Of a DNA stretch of 64,000 nt, positions 36,967 through 46,706 are shown in pieces. How positions within the stretch are numbered: the stretch's first letter is position 1; every line of letters starts with the position of its first letter. This DNA comes from Acidisarcina polymorpha. GTDB lineage: Bacteria > Acidobacteriota > Terriglobia > Terriglobales > Acidobacteriaceae. Under the pieces are notes generated by a model. It was not told the origin of the DNA, did no database searches, and worked only from the letters and a program-made list of their open reading frames with translations. Location: NCBI RefSeq assembly GCF_003330725.1, contig NZ_CP030840.1, forward strand, positions 6,504,116-6,568,115. Reading direction: 5' to 3'. The position numbers and the translations under genes were made by a program.

Positions 36967-37749
36967 ATGAGCTTCCAAAATCTCCTCTTTGACATCCGTG
37001 AACCGCTGGCGATCCTCACCCTCAATCGTCCCAAGGTGCACAATGCGTTGAATCATGCCCTTTTTACAGAGCTTGAAAATGCTTTCACTGAACTCGCTGC
37101 CAGCGAGAGCATCCGCGCAATCCTGATCACCGGTGCGGGAGAAAAAGCCTTTGCTGCCGGAGCCGACATCCAGGAACTGGCGCAGCTCTCCGCCATGGGA
37201 GGTCAACAGCTCGCAGCCCGTGGCCAGCGCATCTTCGACTTGATCGAAAACTGTGGCAAGCCGGTAATCGCTTGCATCAATGGCTTCGCTCTTGGGGGCG
37301 GCTGCGAACTTGCATTGGCCTGCACCCTTCGCCTCGCGAGTGAGACAGCCAGGCTGGGACAGCCCGAAGTGAAGCTTGGCCTGTTGCCCGGCTATGGTGG
37401 TTCGCAGCGGCTTCCGCGTCTGATCGGCAAGGGAGCGGCGCTCAAACTCCTGCTTACCGGAGAGAGCGTGACCGCCGCAGAGGCTTACCGCCTCGGCTTG
37501 GTCGATGAGGTTCTCCCGCCCGGCGAATTGCTTCCTCGCGCCGAACAATTGGCTCTCTCCATCGCCGCCAACGCGCCGCTTGCCCTGCGCCATACCTTGG
37601 CCGCCGTGCACGGCGGATTTGATCTCCCGCTCCGTCAAGCATTGGAGCTGGAAGCGTCGCTTTTTGGACTCTGTTGCGCGACCGAAGACAAAGCCGAGGG
37701 TACCCGCGCCTTTCTCGAAAAACGCACTGCAGTCTGGAAGAACCGCTAG
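36967..37749 (+). CDS. Enoyl-CoA hydratase/isomerase family protein
   Basis: This 260-residue crotonase-fold protein has the oxyanion-hole segments AFAAGADIQEL near residue 62 and FALGGGCELALACTLRLAS near residue 105, then GLLPGYGGSQRLPRLIGKG. The catalytic Glu positions (ELALA and PEVKLGLLPGYGG) are kept. It most resembles short-chain enoyl-CoA hydratases (PaaF/Crt type). Specificity is not readable. It is separated from nusB by 43 bases and followed after one base by the lipoprotein-like gene. Confidence 0.88.
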   Translation: MSFQNLLFDIREPLAILTLNRPKVHNALNHALFTELENAFTELAASESIRAILITGAGEKAFAAGADIQELAQLSAMGGQQLAARGQRIFDLIENCGKPVIACINGFALGGGCELALACTLRLASETARLGQPEVKLGLLPGYGGSQRLPRLIGKGAALKLLLTGESVTAAEAYRLGLVDEVLPPGELLPRAEQLALSIAANAPLALRHTLAAVHGGFDLPLRQALELEASLFGLCCATEDKAEGTRAFLEKRTAVWKNR

Positions 37750-37750
37750 G

Positions 37751-38419
37751 ATGAGTAGCCCTTGGCCGGCTGCGGTGGCTGATGAGGTGCGCAGCGCATC
37801 CAGCGAAGAACCCTCGCGCGGCCAGTTCGGGCACTGGCTTGATATGCTTGGCGATGTGCGACAGGGCCTACACACATCGACCATAGCCGGATTTGTGCTC
37901 GCGGGGATCATCGCAGGATGCTCGAAGCCCACTGCTCCACCTGACGATGCTGCCGCTGCGGCGCACCAACAGGCGCAATCCGCGCAGCAAGCGAAAGAAA
38001 CCGCCCGCCTCGAGATTGATCAAATTCCGCCTCCGGCGAAGAGCCGTTATCTTGCAGTGCATACCCGGGAGAGCTGGGCCAATCCGTTTCTGACCGTAGG
38101 CCGCGATTCCATTCGGGTGCGGGTGATCCTGCCCGACCCCAACCCCGGCGCCTACGGAACCGGCACCATGCTCCGGCCCGCCGATGCCCGGAAGCAGGAA
38201 CTCGATGTCCGGCTTGGAGATCTGCCGAACGCGCTCTCCGCGGTGCCATCCGGCGCCTGGCCCTATGGACGAGTCGTCGCTCTCGAAGAAACCCCGGTAA
38301 CCACCCGGGCCGATCGCCCCCAGGTGCGGCGCAACATCGAAGCGACCATCCAGATCTTGAATGACCTGGGCGTCGTGGTCGATGAATGGACTGGCCCCGG
38401 TGGCAGCTTGCTGCGCTAA
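37751..38419 (+). CDS. Putative lipoprotein of unknown function
   Basis: A 222-residue frame starts at ATG 37751, one base after the enoyl-CoA hydratase stop. A hydrophobic stretch with a lipobox-like end (GIIAGCSKP) lies near residues 46-62. A second candidate start, ATG 37844, would put that segment at the N-terminus as a lipoprotein signal, which I find more natural. The mature part is Ala/Gln-rich, then has beta-rich text (RDSIRVRVILPDPNPGAYG). No family was recognised. Confidence in a gene is good; the start is unsure. Confidence 0.65.
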   Translation: MSSPWPAAVADEVRSASSEEPSRGQFGHWLDMLGDVRQGLHTSTIAGFVLAGIIAGCSKPTAPPDDAAAAAHQQAQSAQQAKETARLEIDQIPPPAKSRYLAVHTRESWANPFLTVGRDSIRVRVILPDPNPGAYGTGTMLRPADARKQELDVRLGDLPNALSAVPSGAWPYGRVVALEETPVTTRADRPQVRRNIEATIQILNDLGVVVDEWTGPGGSLLR

Positions 38420-38597
38420 GCCAGGAGCGCCTTGCTTCTCTGAAGGAAAGCGCTAAGGCGTATAAGCCGAAGCACCAGGTCTGAAGACGAGCAATGGAGA
38501 GTTATGTGTCAGAGATCGTCTCTCCTGCATTCTCCGGAAAACGCGGAGAGACGAGACGCTCCACATTCGCGTCCGTCTACTTCTGCGCCATCGGCGA

Positions 38598-41579
38598 TTG
38601 GGCTGCTACCATCTTTTCGTGACAACCACTTCGGCAGCCTTCACCATTCTGAAGCAATCGCACCATGCTCATGAGGCCTTCACAGACTCTCACCAACTCG
38701 AGCTGCTTCTTAAGCGGGCAGTACGGGGCGAAGTGCGTTTCGATGATGGTTCGCGAGCGCTGTACGCGACCGACGCGTCCAACTACCGGCAGGTTCCTAT
38801 TGGACTCGTTGTGCCACGCGATGCAGCCGACGTCGAAGCCACGGTCGCCGCGTGCCGGGCAGTCGGCGCACCCATTCTCGCTCGAGGCGGAGGCACGAGC
38901 CTCGCTGGCCAATGCTGCAATGTCGCAGTGGTCATCGATTTCTCGAAGTACCTGAACCAGATAGTGGAGCTGGACCCGGCAGCGAAGCTTGCTAGTGTCC
39001 AACCAGGAATCGTCCTCGACCGCGTCCGTGACGCCGCCGAGTTGCATCAACTCACGTTTGCACCCGACCCCGCGACTCACAGCCGGTGCACCATCGGCGG
39101 CATGATCGGCAATAACTCCTGCGGAGTGCACGGCCTGCTCGGTGGGAAGACCGTCGACAATATCGAGTCTCTCGACGTGCTTCTTTACGACGGAACCCGC
39201 CTCACTGTTGGGGCAACCGGCGAGGAGGAGCTTCATTCGATCGTGGCAGCCGGCGGCCGGCGCGGCCAGATCTATTCGCAACTAGCCAAGTTGCGCAATC
39301 GGTATGGGTCGCTCATCCGCCAGCGCTTTCCGCCCATCCCCAGGCGAGTCTCTGGCTATAACCTGGATGACCTGCTGCCCGAGAATGGCTTTCATATCGC
39401 TCGTTCTCTGGTCGGTAGCGAAGGCACCTGTGTCACCGTCCTCGGCGCAAACCTCCGCCTCACCGATTCACCACCGCATCGAAGGCTCGTGGCTCTTGGA
39501 TTTCCAGATCCATTTATCGCCGCCGACCATGTGCCGTTAGTGCTTGAACACAAGCCGATCGGTCTGGAAGGTTTCGACGGCATGCTGGTCGATTTCATGC
39601 TGCGGAAGAAGCTGGCCGTCGACGACGTAGTCTTGCTGCCTTCCGGCATGGGGCACCTGCTGGTCGAGCTGGGCGCATGGTCGGCCGAAGAAGTCGAAGG
39701 ACAGGTCGCAGCCCTGATGAGCGCGACCCGGCAAATGCCAGTCATCCCCACCGCCCGGGCCTATTCGCCCGACGAAGCACGCCGTGTCTGGCATGTGCGC
39801 GAGTCGGCGTTAGGTGCAACTGTCTACGTTCCCGGGGAGCCCCACGGCTGGGAAGGCTGGGAGGATGCTGCCGTGCCGCCCGCGCAGCTCGGGCGCTACC
39901 TCCGGGAGATCTTTGGCCTTATGCAGAAGTATGGCTATCGGAGCCCGATGTATGGTCATTTCGGACAAGGCTGCGTCCATTTGCGGATCAACTTCGATCT
40001 GGAGAGTGAAGCCGGCATTTTCAAGTTCCGGGAATTCCTCGATCGCGCCGCCGACATCGTGCTGGCCCATGGAGGTTCTCTTTCCGGCGAACATGGCGAT
40101 GGTCAGGCGCGGGCCGCCTTGCTGCCAAAAATGTTCGGCCCCGAACTCATGCAGGCGTTCCGCGAGTTCAAGGCCATCTGGGACCCTGATAACAAGATGA
40201 ATCCCGGAAAGCTGGTCGATCCTGTCGCTGTCTATGAGCCGCAGGAAAATCTTAGACTCGGCGCCGGGTATCACTCGCATGACCGCGAAACCTATTTCCG
40301 TTTTCCGGACGACGATGGCTCGCTCTCGCTGGCCACGCTGCGCTGTGTCGGGGTCGGTGCATGTCGCAAGCAGGATGCCGGCACGATGTGTCCCAGCTAT
40401 ATGGCGACCCGCGAAGAACGCCACTCCACCCGCGGGCGTGCCCATCTGCTCTGGGAAGTGCTCGAAGGCAACATCCTCAAGGATGGATGGAAAAACGAAG
40501 AAGTGCGGGAGGCCCTCGACCTCTGCCTTTCCTGCAAAGCCTGCAAATCCGAGTGCCCGGTCAACGTGGATGTAGCGACTTACAAGTCAGAATTTCTAGC
40601 CCATTATTACCAGGGACGCTTTCACCCGCTGCGAGACTATCTCTTCGGGTTCATGGATCGGTGGGCCGCATTAGCAGCAGTGCTGCCGGGAGTCACACCG
40701 CGGCTCGCGAATTTCACAATGCAGGCTCCTATCGTTGGCAGCCTGATCAAGCAGATTGGAGGCATCGCCCAACAGCGCACCCTGCCGAAGTTTGCCTCCT
40801 CCAGCTTTCAAAGCACAACCGCGAAAAGACGCGCCGGCGAGCAGAATCTGCCCAAGGTAATGCTGTGGCCGGACACCTGGAACAACAATTTTTATCCGCC
40901 TGCGTTAAGGGCCGCACAGCAGGTTCTCACCGCTGCAGGCTTCGACGTGGAGGTGCCGCGAGGACATATTTGCTGTGGGCGGCCGCTCTATGATTTCGGC
41001 TTTCTGAGTCAAGCGCGGCGCTATCTCATCAACGTGATGGCTGCACTTCGGCGCCAGATAGATGATGGCACACCGATCGTTGTTCTCGAACCAAGCTGCG
41101 CGAGCGTCTTTCGGGATGAGCTGGCAAATCTTTTCCCCTCGGATGAAAGGGCCACGCGTCTCCGCGAACAAGTTTTTCTGTTGAGCGAATTCCTGGTCCG
41201 CCATGCACCAGGCTTTACGCCACCCCAGACGCCTGAGAGGAGCTTGCTGGTCCACGGCCATTGCCACAACAAGTCGATCATGAAGATGGGAGACGAACTC
41301 TCTCTCTTACGAGCGACGGGATCGAAGGTGGAATACCTCGACTCCGGGTGCTGCGGCATGGCCGGCCCATTCGGCTTTGAGAAGGAGAAGTACTCAGTTT
41401 CTCAAACCCTTGGCGAACGCGTACTCATGCCGGCAGTCCGGAGTGCCGACCTGCGCACTTTCATCGTGAGTGATGGATTCAGTTGCAGAGAACAGATCGC
41501 CCAGAACTCAACCCGGCGGGCGATCCACTTCGCCGAGGCGATCTGTCCAACTCAGCAAGCGGCGAGGCACGACCGATAG
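38598..41579 (+). CDS. FAD-linked oxidase fused to Fe-S domains (D-lactate/glycolate dehydrogenase type)
   Basis: The 993-residue protein combines an FAD-binding type 4 domain (PILARGGGTSLAGQCCNVAVVIDFSKYL, residues 90-125) and an FAD-oxidase C domain with GSLSGEHGDGQARA (residues 495-510). A two-cluster ferredoxin part follows (CVGVGACRKQDAGTMCPS and CLSCKACKSECP). At the end are two CCG cysteine domains (HICCGRPLYDFG and DSGCCGMAGPFGFEKEKY). Such fusions oxidise D-2-hydroxy acids and pass electrons to quinone or cytochrome; substrate is inferred. The N-terminal start could be ATG 38598 or GTG 38619. Confidence 0.9.
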   Translation: MGCYHLFVTTTSAAFTILKQSHHAHEAFTDSHQLELLLKRAVRGEVRFDDGSRALYATDASNYRQVPIGLVVPRDAADVEATVAACRAVGAPILARGGGTSLAGQCCNVAVVIDFSKYLNQIVELDPAAKLASVQPGIVLDRVRDAAELHQLTFAPDPATHSRCTIGGMIGNNSCGVHGLLGGKTVDNIESLDVLLYDGTRLTVGATGEEELHSIVAAGGRRGQIYSQLAKLRNRYGSLIRQRFPPIPRRVSGYNLDDLLPENGFHIARSLVGSEGTCVTVLGANLRLTDSPPHRRLVALGFPDPFIAADHVPLVLEHKPIGLEGFDGMLVDFMLRKKLAVDDVVLLPSGMGHLLVELGAWSAEEVEGQVAALMSATRQMPVIPTARAYSPDEARRVWHVRESALGATVYVPGEPHGWEGWEDAAVPPAQLGRYLREIFGLMQKYGYRSPMYGHFGQGCVHLRINFDLESEAGIFKFREFLDRAADIVLAHGGSLSGEHGDGQARAALLPKMFGPELMQAFREFKAIWDPDNKMNPGKLVDPVAVYEPQENLRLGAGYHSHDRETYFRFPDDDGSLSLATLRCVGVGACRKQDAGTMCPSYMATREERHSTRGRAHLLWEVLEGNILKDGWKNEEVREALDLCLSCKACKSECPVNVDVATYKSEFLAHYYQGRFHPLRDYLFGFMDRWAALAAVLPGVTPRLANFTMQAPIVGSLIKQIGGIAQQRTLPKFASSSFQSTTAKRRAGEQNLPKVMLWPDTWNNNFYPPALRAAQQVLTAAGFDVEVPRGHICCGRPLYDFGFLSQARRYLINVMAALRRQIDDGTPIVVLEPSCASVFRDELANLFPSDERATRLREQVFLLSEFLVRHAPGFTPPQTPERSLLVHGHCHNKSIMKMGDELSLLRATGSKVEYLDSGCCGMAGPFGFEKEKYSVSQTLGERVLMPAVRSADLRTFIVSDGFSCREQIAQNSTRRAIHFAEAICPTQQAARHDR

Positions 41580-42377
41580 CTAGAACTTGTTCCGAAAGAC
41601 CTTTTGATTGATATCAGGCCAGAACTCTTTGGCGATGTTGGAGATGCCATCAATCCCGATCTGCGTCACCCACTTCTGTCCCGTCTTTGTCCACGTCCGG
41701 TCATGGCTGGGGTACCACGCATTCGACAATCCCGCGGCAGCGCCTGCCCCGACAATCTCGGACAAGTTGACGGTCTCATTAGCATTGTCAGTTCGGGTAA
41801 TCCCAAGTCGGCTAAATGAATAGACAAGCCGCTTCCCGAATCCCCCCCGCCCGAGCGTGTAATATCGTGGGTCTTCCCGAGTCGCAACCGGCACGATGAA
41901 TTCGGCGAAAGCATTCTCATTCACCGAGTCGGCAAAGCTATGCCAGTAGTACCGGCCGTAGCCCGCCGCCCCTTGATGGAACTCGGGATAGGACTTCTGC
42001 GCCTGCGCGATACCAGCCACGATGCCTACATAAATGAAGGACGAGTAGTCAAAACTATCCTGAAAGGCGAGCTTGAACTTCTGGCCGGGAGTCAGCGGAG
42101 GCAGCTTGGCGTCGACCGACACGGAACGAAAATTCGGGACGATAAAGAGAATACGCTTGGTCTGCTGGCCAGTGTTGGCCTCCGCGACCTTCTGGTCGCT
42201 GGCTTGGACCTGAGGTGTTGTCGCTGCCTGGGGAGCATCTGGTAAGTCCATCTCGTTTGTGGTGGTCGACGCGATCTCGGTACCCGTCTGTGCAGATGCG
42301 GGCGAAGCCGGGAACGTCAGAACGCAGCTTAGAAAAAAAGTAAACGCTGCTACTCGAAGAGCCATCCTATTATTCAT
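41580..42377 (-). CDS. Secreted protein of unknown function
   Basis: This 265-residue protein has a signal peptide (MALRVAAFTFFLSCVLTF to SASAQ). The mature part begins with a low-complexity segment rich in Thr, Ala and Gln and continues with a conserved-looking domain. That domain has FKLAFQDSFDYSSF, YGRYYWHSFADSVNENAFAEF, REDPRYYTLGRGGFGKRLVYSF and WVTQIGIDGISNIAKEFWPDI. I know this pattern only as a frequent acidobacterial hypothetical protein. It is convergent with the FAD/Fe-S gene, their stops touching. A surface or outer-membrane location is likely but unproven. Confidence 0.8.
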   Translation of the reverse strand: MNNRMALRVAAFTFFLSCVLTFPASPASAQTGTEIASTTTNEMDLPDAPQAATTPQVQASDQKVAEANTGQQTKRILFIVPNFRSVSVDAKLPPLTPGQKFKLAFQDSFDYSSFIYVGIVAGIAQAQKSYPEFHQGAAGYGRYYWHSFADSVNENAFAEFIVPVATREDPRYYTLGRGGFGKRLVYSFSRLGITRTDNANETVNLSEIVGAGAAAGLSNAWYPSHDRTWTKTGQKWVTQIGIDGISNIAKEFWPDINQKVFRNKF

Positions 42378-42436
42378 ATAGGCCTTAGACTCAGCAAGAG
42401 GGTTTCCGGTTCCTCAAAATCAAAGATTATGCCGGT

Positions 42437-43612
42437 TTATCGGCCGAGAAATCGCCTTAACGCCTCCAGCCCGCTTGTAATCGCATCCATCGAGATTCCG
42501 TAACCGAACCGCAGATGCCCCTCTCCCTGAGCGCCGAAGACGGTGCCGGGTATGGTAGCGACATGCGCCTGTTCCAGCAGGATCTCCGCGGCCTTGCGGC
42601 TCTGCTTATGGATCGATTGGACACGCGGAAAGGCGTAGAACGCGCCCTGCGGGAGTTCGCACTCCAGTCCCAGATCATTCAGGCCGGCGACCAGCAGATC
42701 GCGCCGTTCTTTATATTCCACACGCCGCTGCTCGAAGTAGCTCTCAGGGAGAGAAAGCGCCTCAAGCGCCGCCCACTGAGAAGGAGTGGACACGCCGTTC
42801 ACTGAATAAAGCACTAATTTTCTGAGGCCGGTGATGAACGGCTCTTTGGCCGTCAGGTAGCCCAACCTCCAGCCCGTCATGCCGAAGCTTTTCGAAAACG
42901 TGTAAGTTGAGATCGTTCTCTCCGCCATTCCCGGCAGGCTGCCGATCGAGAAATGCTCGCCATCATAGACCAGGTCTTCGTATGCCTCATCCGCGATGAC
43001 AATCAGGTCACGCTCCCGGGCAAAGGCGGCAACCTCCTCGGCCTCTTCCCTGCTGAACACAATGCCCGCGGGATTCTGAGGAGTGTTGTAGTAGATCGCG
43101 CGCGTATGCGGAGACGCCATCTTCTCAAGTGTCGCCGACAACCCGTTGCGCCTGGCGCTCGCTGTCGGCACCAGCAAGGGCCGCGCCAGTGCGCCGTTAA
43201 TCATCTCGCGAATCGGGGTCCAGAACGGAGAAAACAGCAGTACATCATCGCCGGGGTCCAATACCGCTTGAAAGGCCGAGTAAAGCGCATGGGCTCCGCC
43301 GCTGGTGATCAGAACATCTTCGACATTCGCATCAAGATGATTCTTCGCCCTTAGCTTCTTCGCCAGCGCGGCGCGCAGCGGATCGATACCCGACGAAGGA
43401 GCATACCTGGTCTTGTTCTCGACCAAGGCACGCATCATCGCATATTTCACCGCGTCGGGTGTCTCAAAGAACGGCTCCCCGCCGTGAAACGCGTGGATGA
43501 CCTCGCCTGTGCTGCGCAACTCCAGTACGCGATTCCGTACCCGGACGATGTCCGAAAAGCCAACTTCTTCCAGACGTTTCGCGACCCTCAATCCACCCTT
43601 GTTGCCTGCCAT
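42437..43612 (-). CDS. PLP-dependent aminotransferase, class I/II
   Basis: This 391-residue fold-type I aminotransferase (AspB/PatA-like) has PLP-binding features GGAHALYSAFQAVLDPGDDV near residue 100 and NTPQNPAGIVFSREE near residue 175. VIADEAYEDLVYDG is near residue 205, and the Schiff-base lysine is in TYTFSKSFGMTGWRLGY near residue 235. The exact amino acid is not determinable. It lies upstream of the secreted protein on the same strand, about 59 bases apart. Confidence 0.92.
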   Translation of the reverse strand: MAGNKGGLRVAKRLEEVGFSDIVRVRNRVLELRSTGEVIHAFHGGEPFFETPDAVKYAMMRALVENKTRYAPSSGIDPLRAALAKKLRAKNHLDANVEDVLITSGGAHALYSAFQAVLDPGDDVLLFSPFWTPIREMINGALARPLLVPTASARRNGLSATLEKMASPHTRAIYYNTPQNPAGIVFSREEAEEVAAFARERDLIVIADEAYEDLVYDGEHFSIGSLPGMAERTISTYTFSKSFGMTGWRLGYLTAKEPFITGLRKLVLYSVNGVSTPSQWAALEALSLPESYFEQRRVEYKERRDLLVAGLNDLGLECELPQGAFYAFPRVQSIHKQSRKAAEILLEQAHVATIPGTVFGAQGEGHLRFGYGISMDAITSGLEALRRFLGR

Positions 43613-43807
43613 CCGAGGATGCTCCTTCAGCCAGCTCGTTTAATCACGCCAGTGGCTTCTCATGTTCATTGGCAAGTGGCAGTCTACGTTGCCTCGGAAG
43701 CGGATGCAATTTTAGGGTTGTACGCGATGAAGCACGGCGCGAAGGCTGCGCGTCCGGAGGAGCGCGTCGCTTTGGTCTTCATTTCCTGGTAACGATGCTC
43801 TATTCTC

Positions 43808-43984
43808 ATGAAAATGCGCGCCGCGACGATTTGGCTTTGCCTTGGGATCTTATGGATGATCGATGCAGGCTTTGCCTTCCGCCGGCACGATTTACGCCAG
43901 GCTCTCGTTGCGGCTGTAGTGGCGGGCTGCTTTTTGATCACCAGCCTGTACTTTGCAGCACGGGGTAAGCAGCGAAGAGGCTGA
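43808..43984 (+). CDS. Short membrane protein of unknown function
   Basis: A 58-codon frame starts at ATG 43808 and ends at TGA 43984. It encodes two hydrophobic segments (ATIWLCLGILWMIDAGFAF and LVAAVVAGCFLITSLYFAA) joined by a basic turn and closes with a basic tail (GKQRRG), a normal hairpin membrane protein layout. Codon choice is consistent with its neighbours. No ribosome site is evident. It ends two bases before the stop of the convergent hisA. It may be a real small protein, but this rests only on frame and composition. Confidence 0.55.
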   Translation: MKMRAATIWLCLGILWMIDAGFAFRRHDLRQALVAAVVAGCFLITSLYFAARGKQRRG

Positions 43985-43986
43985 CT

Positions 43987-44688
43987 TCAAGCTGGTAAAG
44001 CTCCCGTATAGACTGCCATTCCCGCAACCGCGTCGACTTGGATCGCAGCCAGCGCTTCGATCTCCGCCATCTCACGGATTCCTCCAGCGACAATCAACTG
44101 CCGTTCCGTCAGCTCTCGCAAATTCCTGGCAACGGCGAAGGGAAAGCCTTGCATGGTCCCTTCCTTGTCGATGTGAGTGTAAAGGAAGGCGCCGCAGTAA
44201 GGCTCCAGCTCGTTGATCGCATCTTCCGGCGTCAGCTGCACCTGCTCCTTCCATCCCTTCACCGCAATCTTTCCCCGTTTGGTATCGATCCCGCAGACAA
44301 TCCGTTCTTCGCCCACTGCGTGGCTCAATGCGCGCGCGAATTCAGTGTCAACCAGACTGCTTTGCCCCGAAGCACTGTCGGCATGCGAACGAAAGAGCGC
44401 AGAACCGACGATAACTCGCTTGGCGCCGCCCTGCAAAACTTCCAGGGCCTTCTGCACGCTCGATATTCCTCCACCGACCTGACACGGAAGCCGCTGCGAA
44501 ATCCTTTCGATCAGCCCACGATTGTCCCCCTGGCGCATCGCCGCATCGAGATCGATGAGTTGCACCAGGGGATACTCCGCAAAGCGCTCGACCCAGTAAT
44601 CAAAATCATCGAAAGCCAACTCCAGCTTTTCACCTTGAACAAGCTGCACGATCCGGCCGCCCATAAGATCGATCGAAGGAATCAGCAC
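43987..44688 (-). CDS. hisA: 1-(5-phosphoribosyl)-5-[(5-phosphoribosylamino)methylideneamino]imidazole-4-carboxamide isomerase
   Basis: This TIM-barrel enzyme catalyses the ProFAR to PRFAR isomerisation. The 233-residue protein starts [19 protein letters not shown] with the catalytic Asp, has QVGGGISS and the second Asp in [15 protein letters not shown] near residue 130, then [11 protein letters not shown]. It is the last gene of the his operon and overlaps hisF by about 7 bases. Confidence 0.97.
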   Translation of the reverse strand: MLIPSIDLMGGRIVQLVQGEKLELAFDDFDYWVERFAEYPLVQLIDLDAAMRQGDNRGLIERISQRLPCQVGGGISSVQKALEVLQGGAKRVIVGSALFRSHADSASGQSSLVDTEFARALSHAVGEERIVCGIDTKRGKIAVKGWKEQVQLTPEDAINELEPYCGAFLYTHIDKEGTMQGFPFAVARNLRELTERQLIVAGGIREMAEIEALAAIQVDAVAGMAVYTGALPA

Positions 44689-45461
44689 GGCAGCCTCACT
44701 GGAATTCCATGGGTAGCCAATTCGGTCTTCAACTCGCGCGCGCTTGATACCCCGAAATGGAAGATGCTGGCAGCTAAGGCTGCATCCGCGCGTCCTCCAT
44801 CGAAGACCTCGGCGAAGTGGGCGGCGGTGCCTGCGCCGCCTGAAGCAATCACTGGAATCGAAACTGATTCGCTCACCATTGCGGTCAATTCGCAGTCAAA
44901 ACCGTTCCGCATACCATCTGCATCCATTGAAGTAAGAAGGATCTCCCCGGCCCCTCGAGATTCCGCTTCACGCGCCCAATCCAGGACGCGCAGGCCTGTA
45001 TTTTTCCGTCCGCCGGCGATGAAAACCTCTGCGCCTCGGACCGGATCGGCCCCGTCTGCGGCGCGCCGTGCGTCGATGGCAACGATGACCGCCTGAGCAC
45101 CGAAGCTGCGGCCAATCTCCTCGATCAACTCCGGACGCGCCACCGCGGCAGAGTTGATGCTGATCTTATCCGCTCCCGCATCGAAGACCGCCGCTGCATC
45201 ACGCAACTCGCGAATTCCCCCGCCCACCGTGAACGGAATAAATAGCCCTCGCGAAGCTCGCCTGACCGTCTCGATCAATGTGCCGCGCTCCTCGTGGGTC
45301 GCGGTGATGTCGAGCAGCACGATCTCGTCGGCGCCCGCTTCAGCATGAGCAACAGCAAGCGCAGCAGGATCGCCGGCATCGATAAGGTCCACAAACTGGA
45401 TTCCCTTCACGACCCTCCCGTCTTTGACATCGAGGCACGCGATGATTCGCTTCGTTAACAT
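44682..45461 (-). CDS. hisF: Imidazole glycerol phosphate synthase cyclase subunit
   Basis: With HisH this subunit uses ammonia to close the imidazole ring, giving imidazole glycerol phosphate and AICAR. The 259-residue barrel starts [17 protein letters not shown] (catalytic Asp), with [29 protein letters not shown] and the second Asp in VIVAIDARR, then [12 protein letters not shown]. Its stop overlaps hisA. Confidence 0.97.
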   Translation of the reverse strand: MLTKRIIACLDVKDGRVVKGIQFVDLIDAGDPAALAVAHAEAGADEIVLLDITATHEERGTLIETVRRASRGLFIPFTVGGGIRELRDAAAVFDAGADKISINSAAVARPELIEEIGRSFGAQAVIVAIDARRAADGADPVRGAEVFIAGGRKNTGLRVLDWAREAESRGAGEILLTSMDADGMRNGFDCELTAMVSESVSIPVIASGGAGTAAHFAEVFDGGRADAALAASIFHFGVSSARELKTELATHGIPVRLPC

Positions 45462-45465
45462 CCGC

Positions 45466-46077
45466 TCACAATTCCAGGAAGTTTTTCAAGATCGTTAAAC
45501 CAGCCTTACCGGATTTCTCAGGGTGAAATTGAACGCCCATGATATTGCCTGCCTCGACGGCGGCCGTGAATGGGCCTCCATAATTTGTAACAGCCACGGC
45601 ATCTTCCTGCTGGCCGGCACGGTAAGAATGGGTAAAGTAAACATACGAGCCATCCGCCACTCCGGCCATCAGCCTCGATTGAGGACGCACCGAAAGCGAA
45701 TTCCATCCGACATGCGGCACTTTCTCCGCAGTAACAAAGCGTTCGCAATGACCGCGGAGAAAGCCTCCGCCCGAAACTCCCGGCGCTTCGGTACTGCCTT
45801 CAAAGAGCCACTGCAATCCAACGCAAATGCCGAGGAAAGGAACACCATCCGCGATCCTGGAGCGCATGGCCGCGGTCAGTCCGCGGTCCGACAAAAATTG
45901 CGTCGCCGCGAAGTGGCCGACCCCCGGCAAAATGATCTTGGAGGCCTTCGCGACAACTTCAGGATCGGAAGTCACCTCCGGGGTCGCGCCCAGCGCAGTG
46001 ACTGCCTTCACCACGGACGCGAGATTCCCGGCACGGTAGTCGACGATCGTCACGTTACTGGTGTTCGTCCGGATCAT
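45466..46077 (-). CDS. hisH: Imidazole glycerol phosphate synthase glutaminase subunit
   Basis: This class I glutamine amidotransferase supplies ammonia to HisF. The 203-residue protein starts [17 protein letters not shown], has the catalytic Cys in [15 protein letters not shown] near residue 87, and the His-Glu pair in [14 protein letters not shown] near residue 185. Its start overlaps the hisB stop, and it ends four bases before hisF. Confidence 0.97.
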   Translation of the reverse strand: MIRTNTSNVTIVDYRAGNLASVVKAVTALGATPEVTSDPEVVAKASKIILPGVGHFAATQFLSDRGLTAAMRSRIADGVPFLGICVGLQWLFEGSTEAPGVSGGGFLRGHCERFVTAEKVPHVGWNSLSVRPQSRLMAGVADGSYVYFTHSYRAGQQEDAVAVTNYGGPFTAAVEAGNIMGVQFHPEKSGKAGLTILKNFLEL

Positions 46078-46706
46078 AACAACCCTTTGGTGCTCGGAAG
46101 CATATCGCCGAGTTGCTTATCGTGCGAACACGCGACTCGCAGCGCGCGTCCGAAAGCCTTGAAGAGCGCCTCGATTTTGTGATGGCTGGATCGTCCATAC
46201 ATGATCTTCAAGTGAACATTGGCGCGCGCTCCCTGTGCAAAGCCGTCGAAGAAGTCATCGACCAGCTCGCTTTGAAGATCCCCGACCAGCCTCGTCTTCA
46301 CCCTGGTTTTCACGACCGACGCAATCCTGCCGCTCAAGTCGACAGCAGCAATGCCGAGGGTCTCATCCATGGGCATCAGAAAATAGCCAGCGCGCAAAAT
46401 ACCTTTCTTGTCCCCCAGGGCCTGATCGAATGCCTTACCTAGGGTGATGCCGACATCTTCAACGGTGTGATGTTGATCAACGTCCAGGTCGCCGTTGCAC
46501 GTCAACGAAAGGTCGAACGCGCCGTGGCGGGTAAATAATTCAAGCATGTGATCGAAGAACCGAATGCCGGTATGAATGTCGTAGCGACCCTGCCCCTCGA
46601 TCGTTAGGGCCAGAGTAATCTTCGTCTCGTTGGTATCCCGTTGGAGGGCTGCTGTGCGTTTGGAAACTGCAACCAGTTCCTCCGTCGAGGTCTTCTCTGC
46701 CGTCAT
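46074..46706 (-). CDS. hisB: Imidazoleglycerol-phosphate dehydratase
   Basis: This is the monofunctional (dehydratase-only) HisB, converting imidazole glycerol phosphate to imidazole acetol phosphate. The 210-residue protein carries the manganese-binding motifs [13 protein letters not shown] near residue 75 and [14 protein letters not shown] near residue 178, plus [10 protein letters not shown]. There is no N-terminal phosphatase domain, so histidinol-phosphate phosphatase must be encoded elsewhere. The start overlaps the hisC stop, and the stop overlaps hisH. Confidence 0.97.
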   Translation of the reverse strand: MTAEKTSTEELVAVSKRTAALQRDTNETKITLALTIEGQGRYDIHTGIRFFDHMLELFTRHGAFDLSLTCNGDLDVDQHHTVEDVGITLGKAFDQALGDKKGILRAGYFLMPMDETLGIAAVDLSGRIASVVKTRVKTRLVGDLQSELVDDFFDGFAQGARANVHLKIMYGRSSHHKIEALFKAFGRALRVACSHDKQLGDMLPSTKGLL

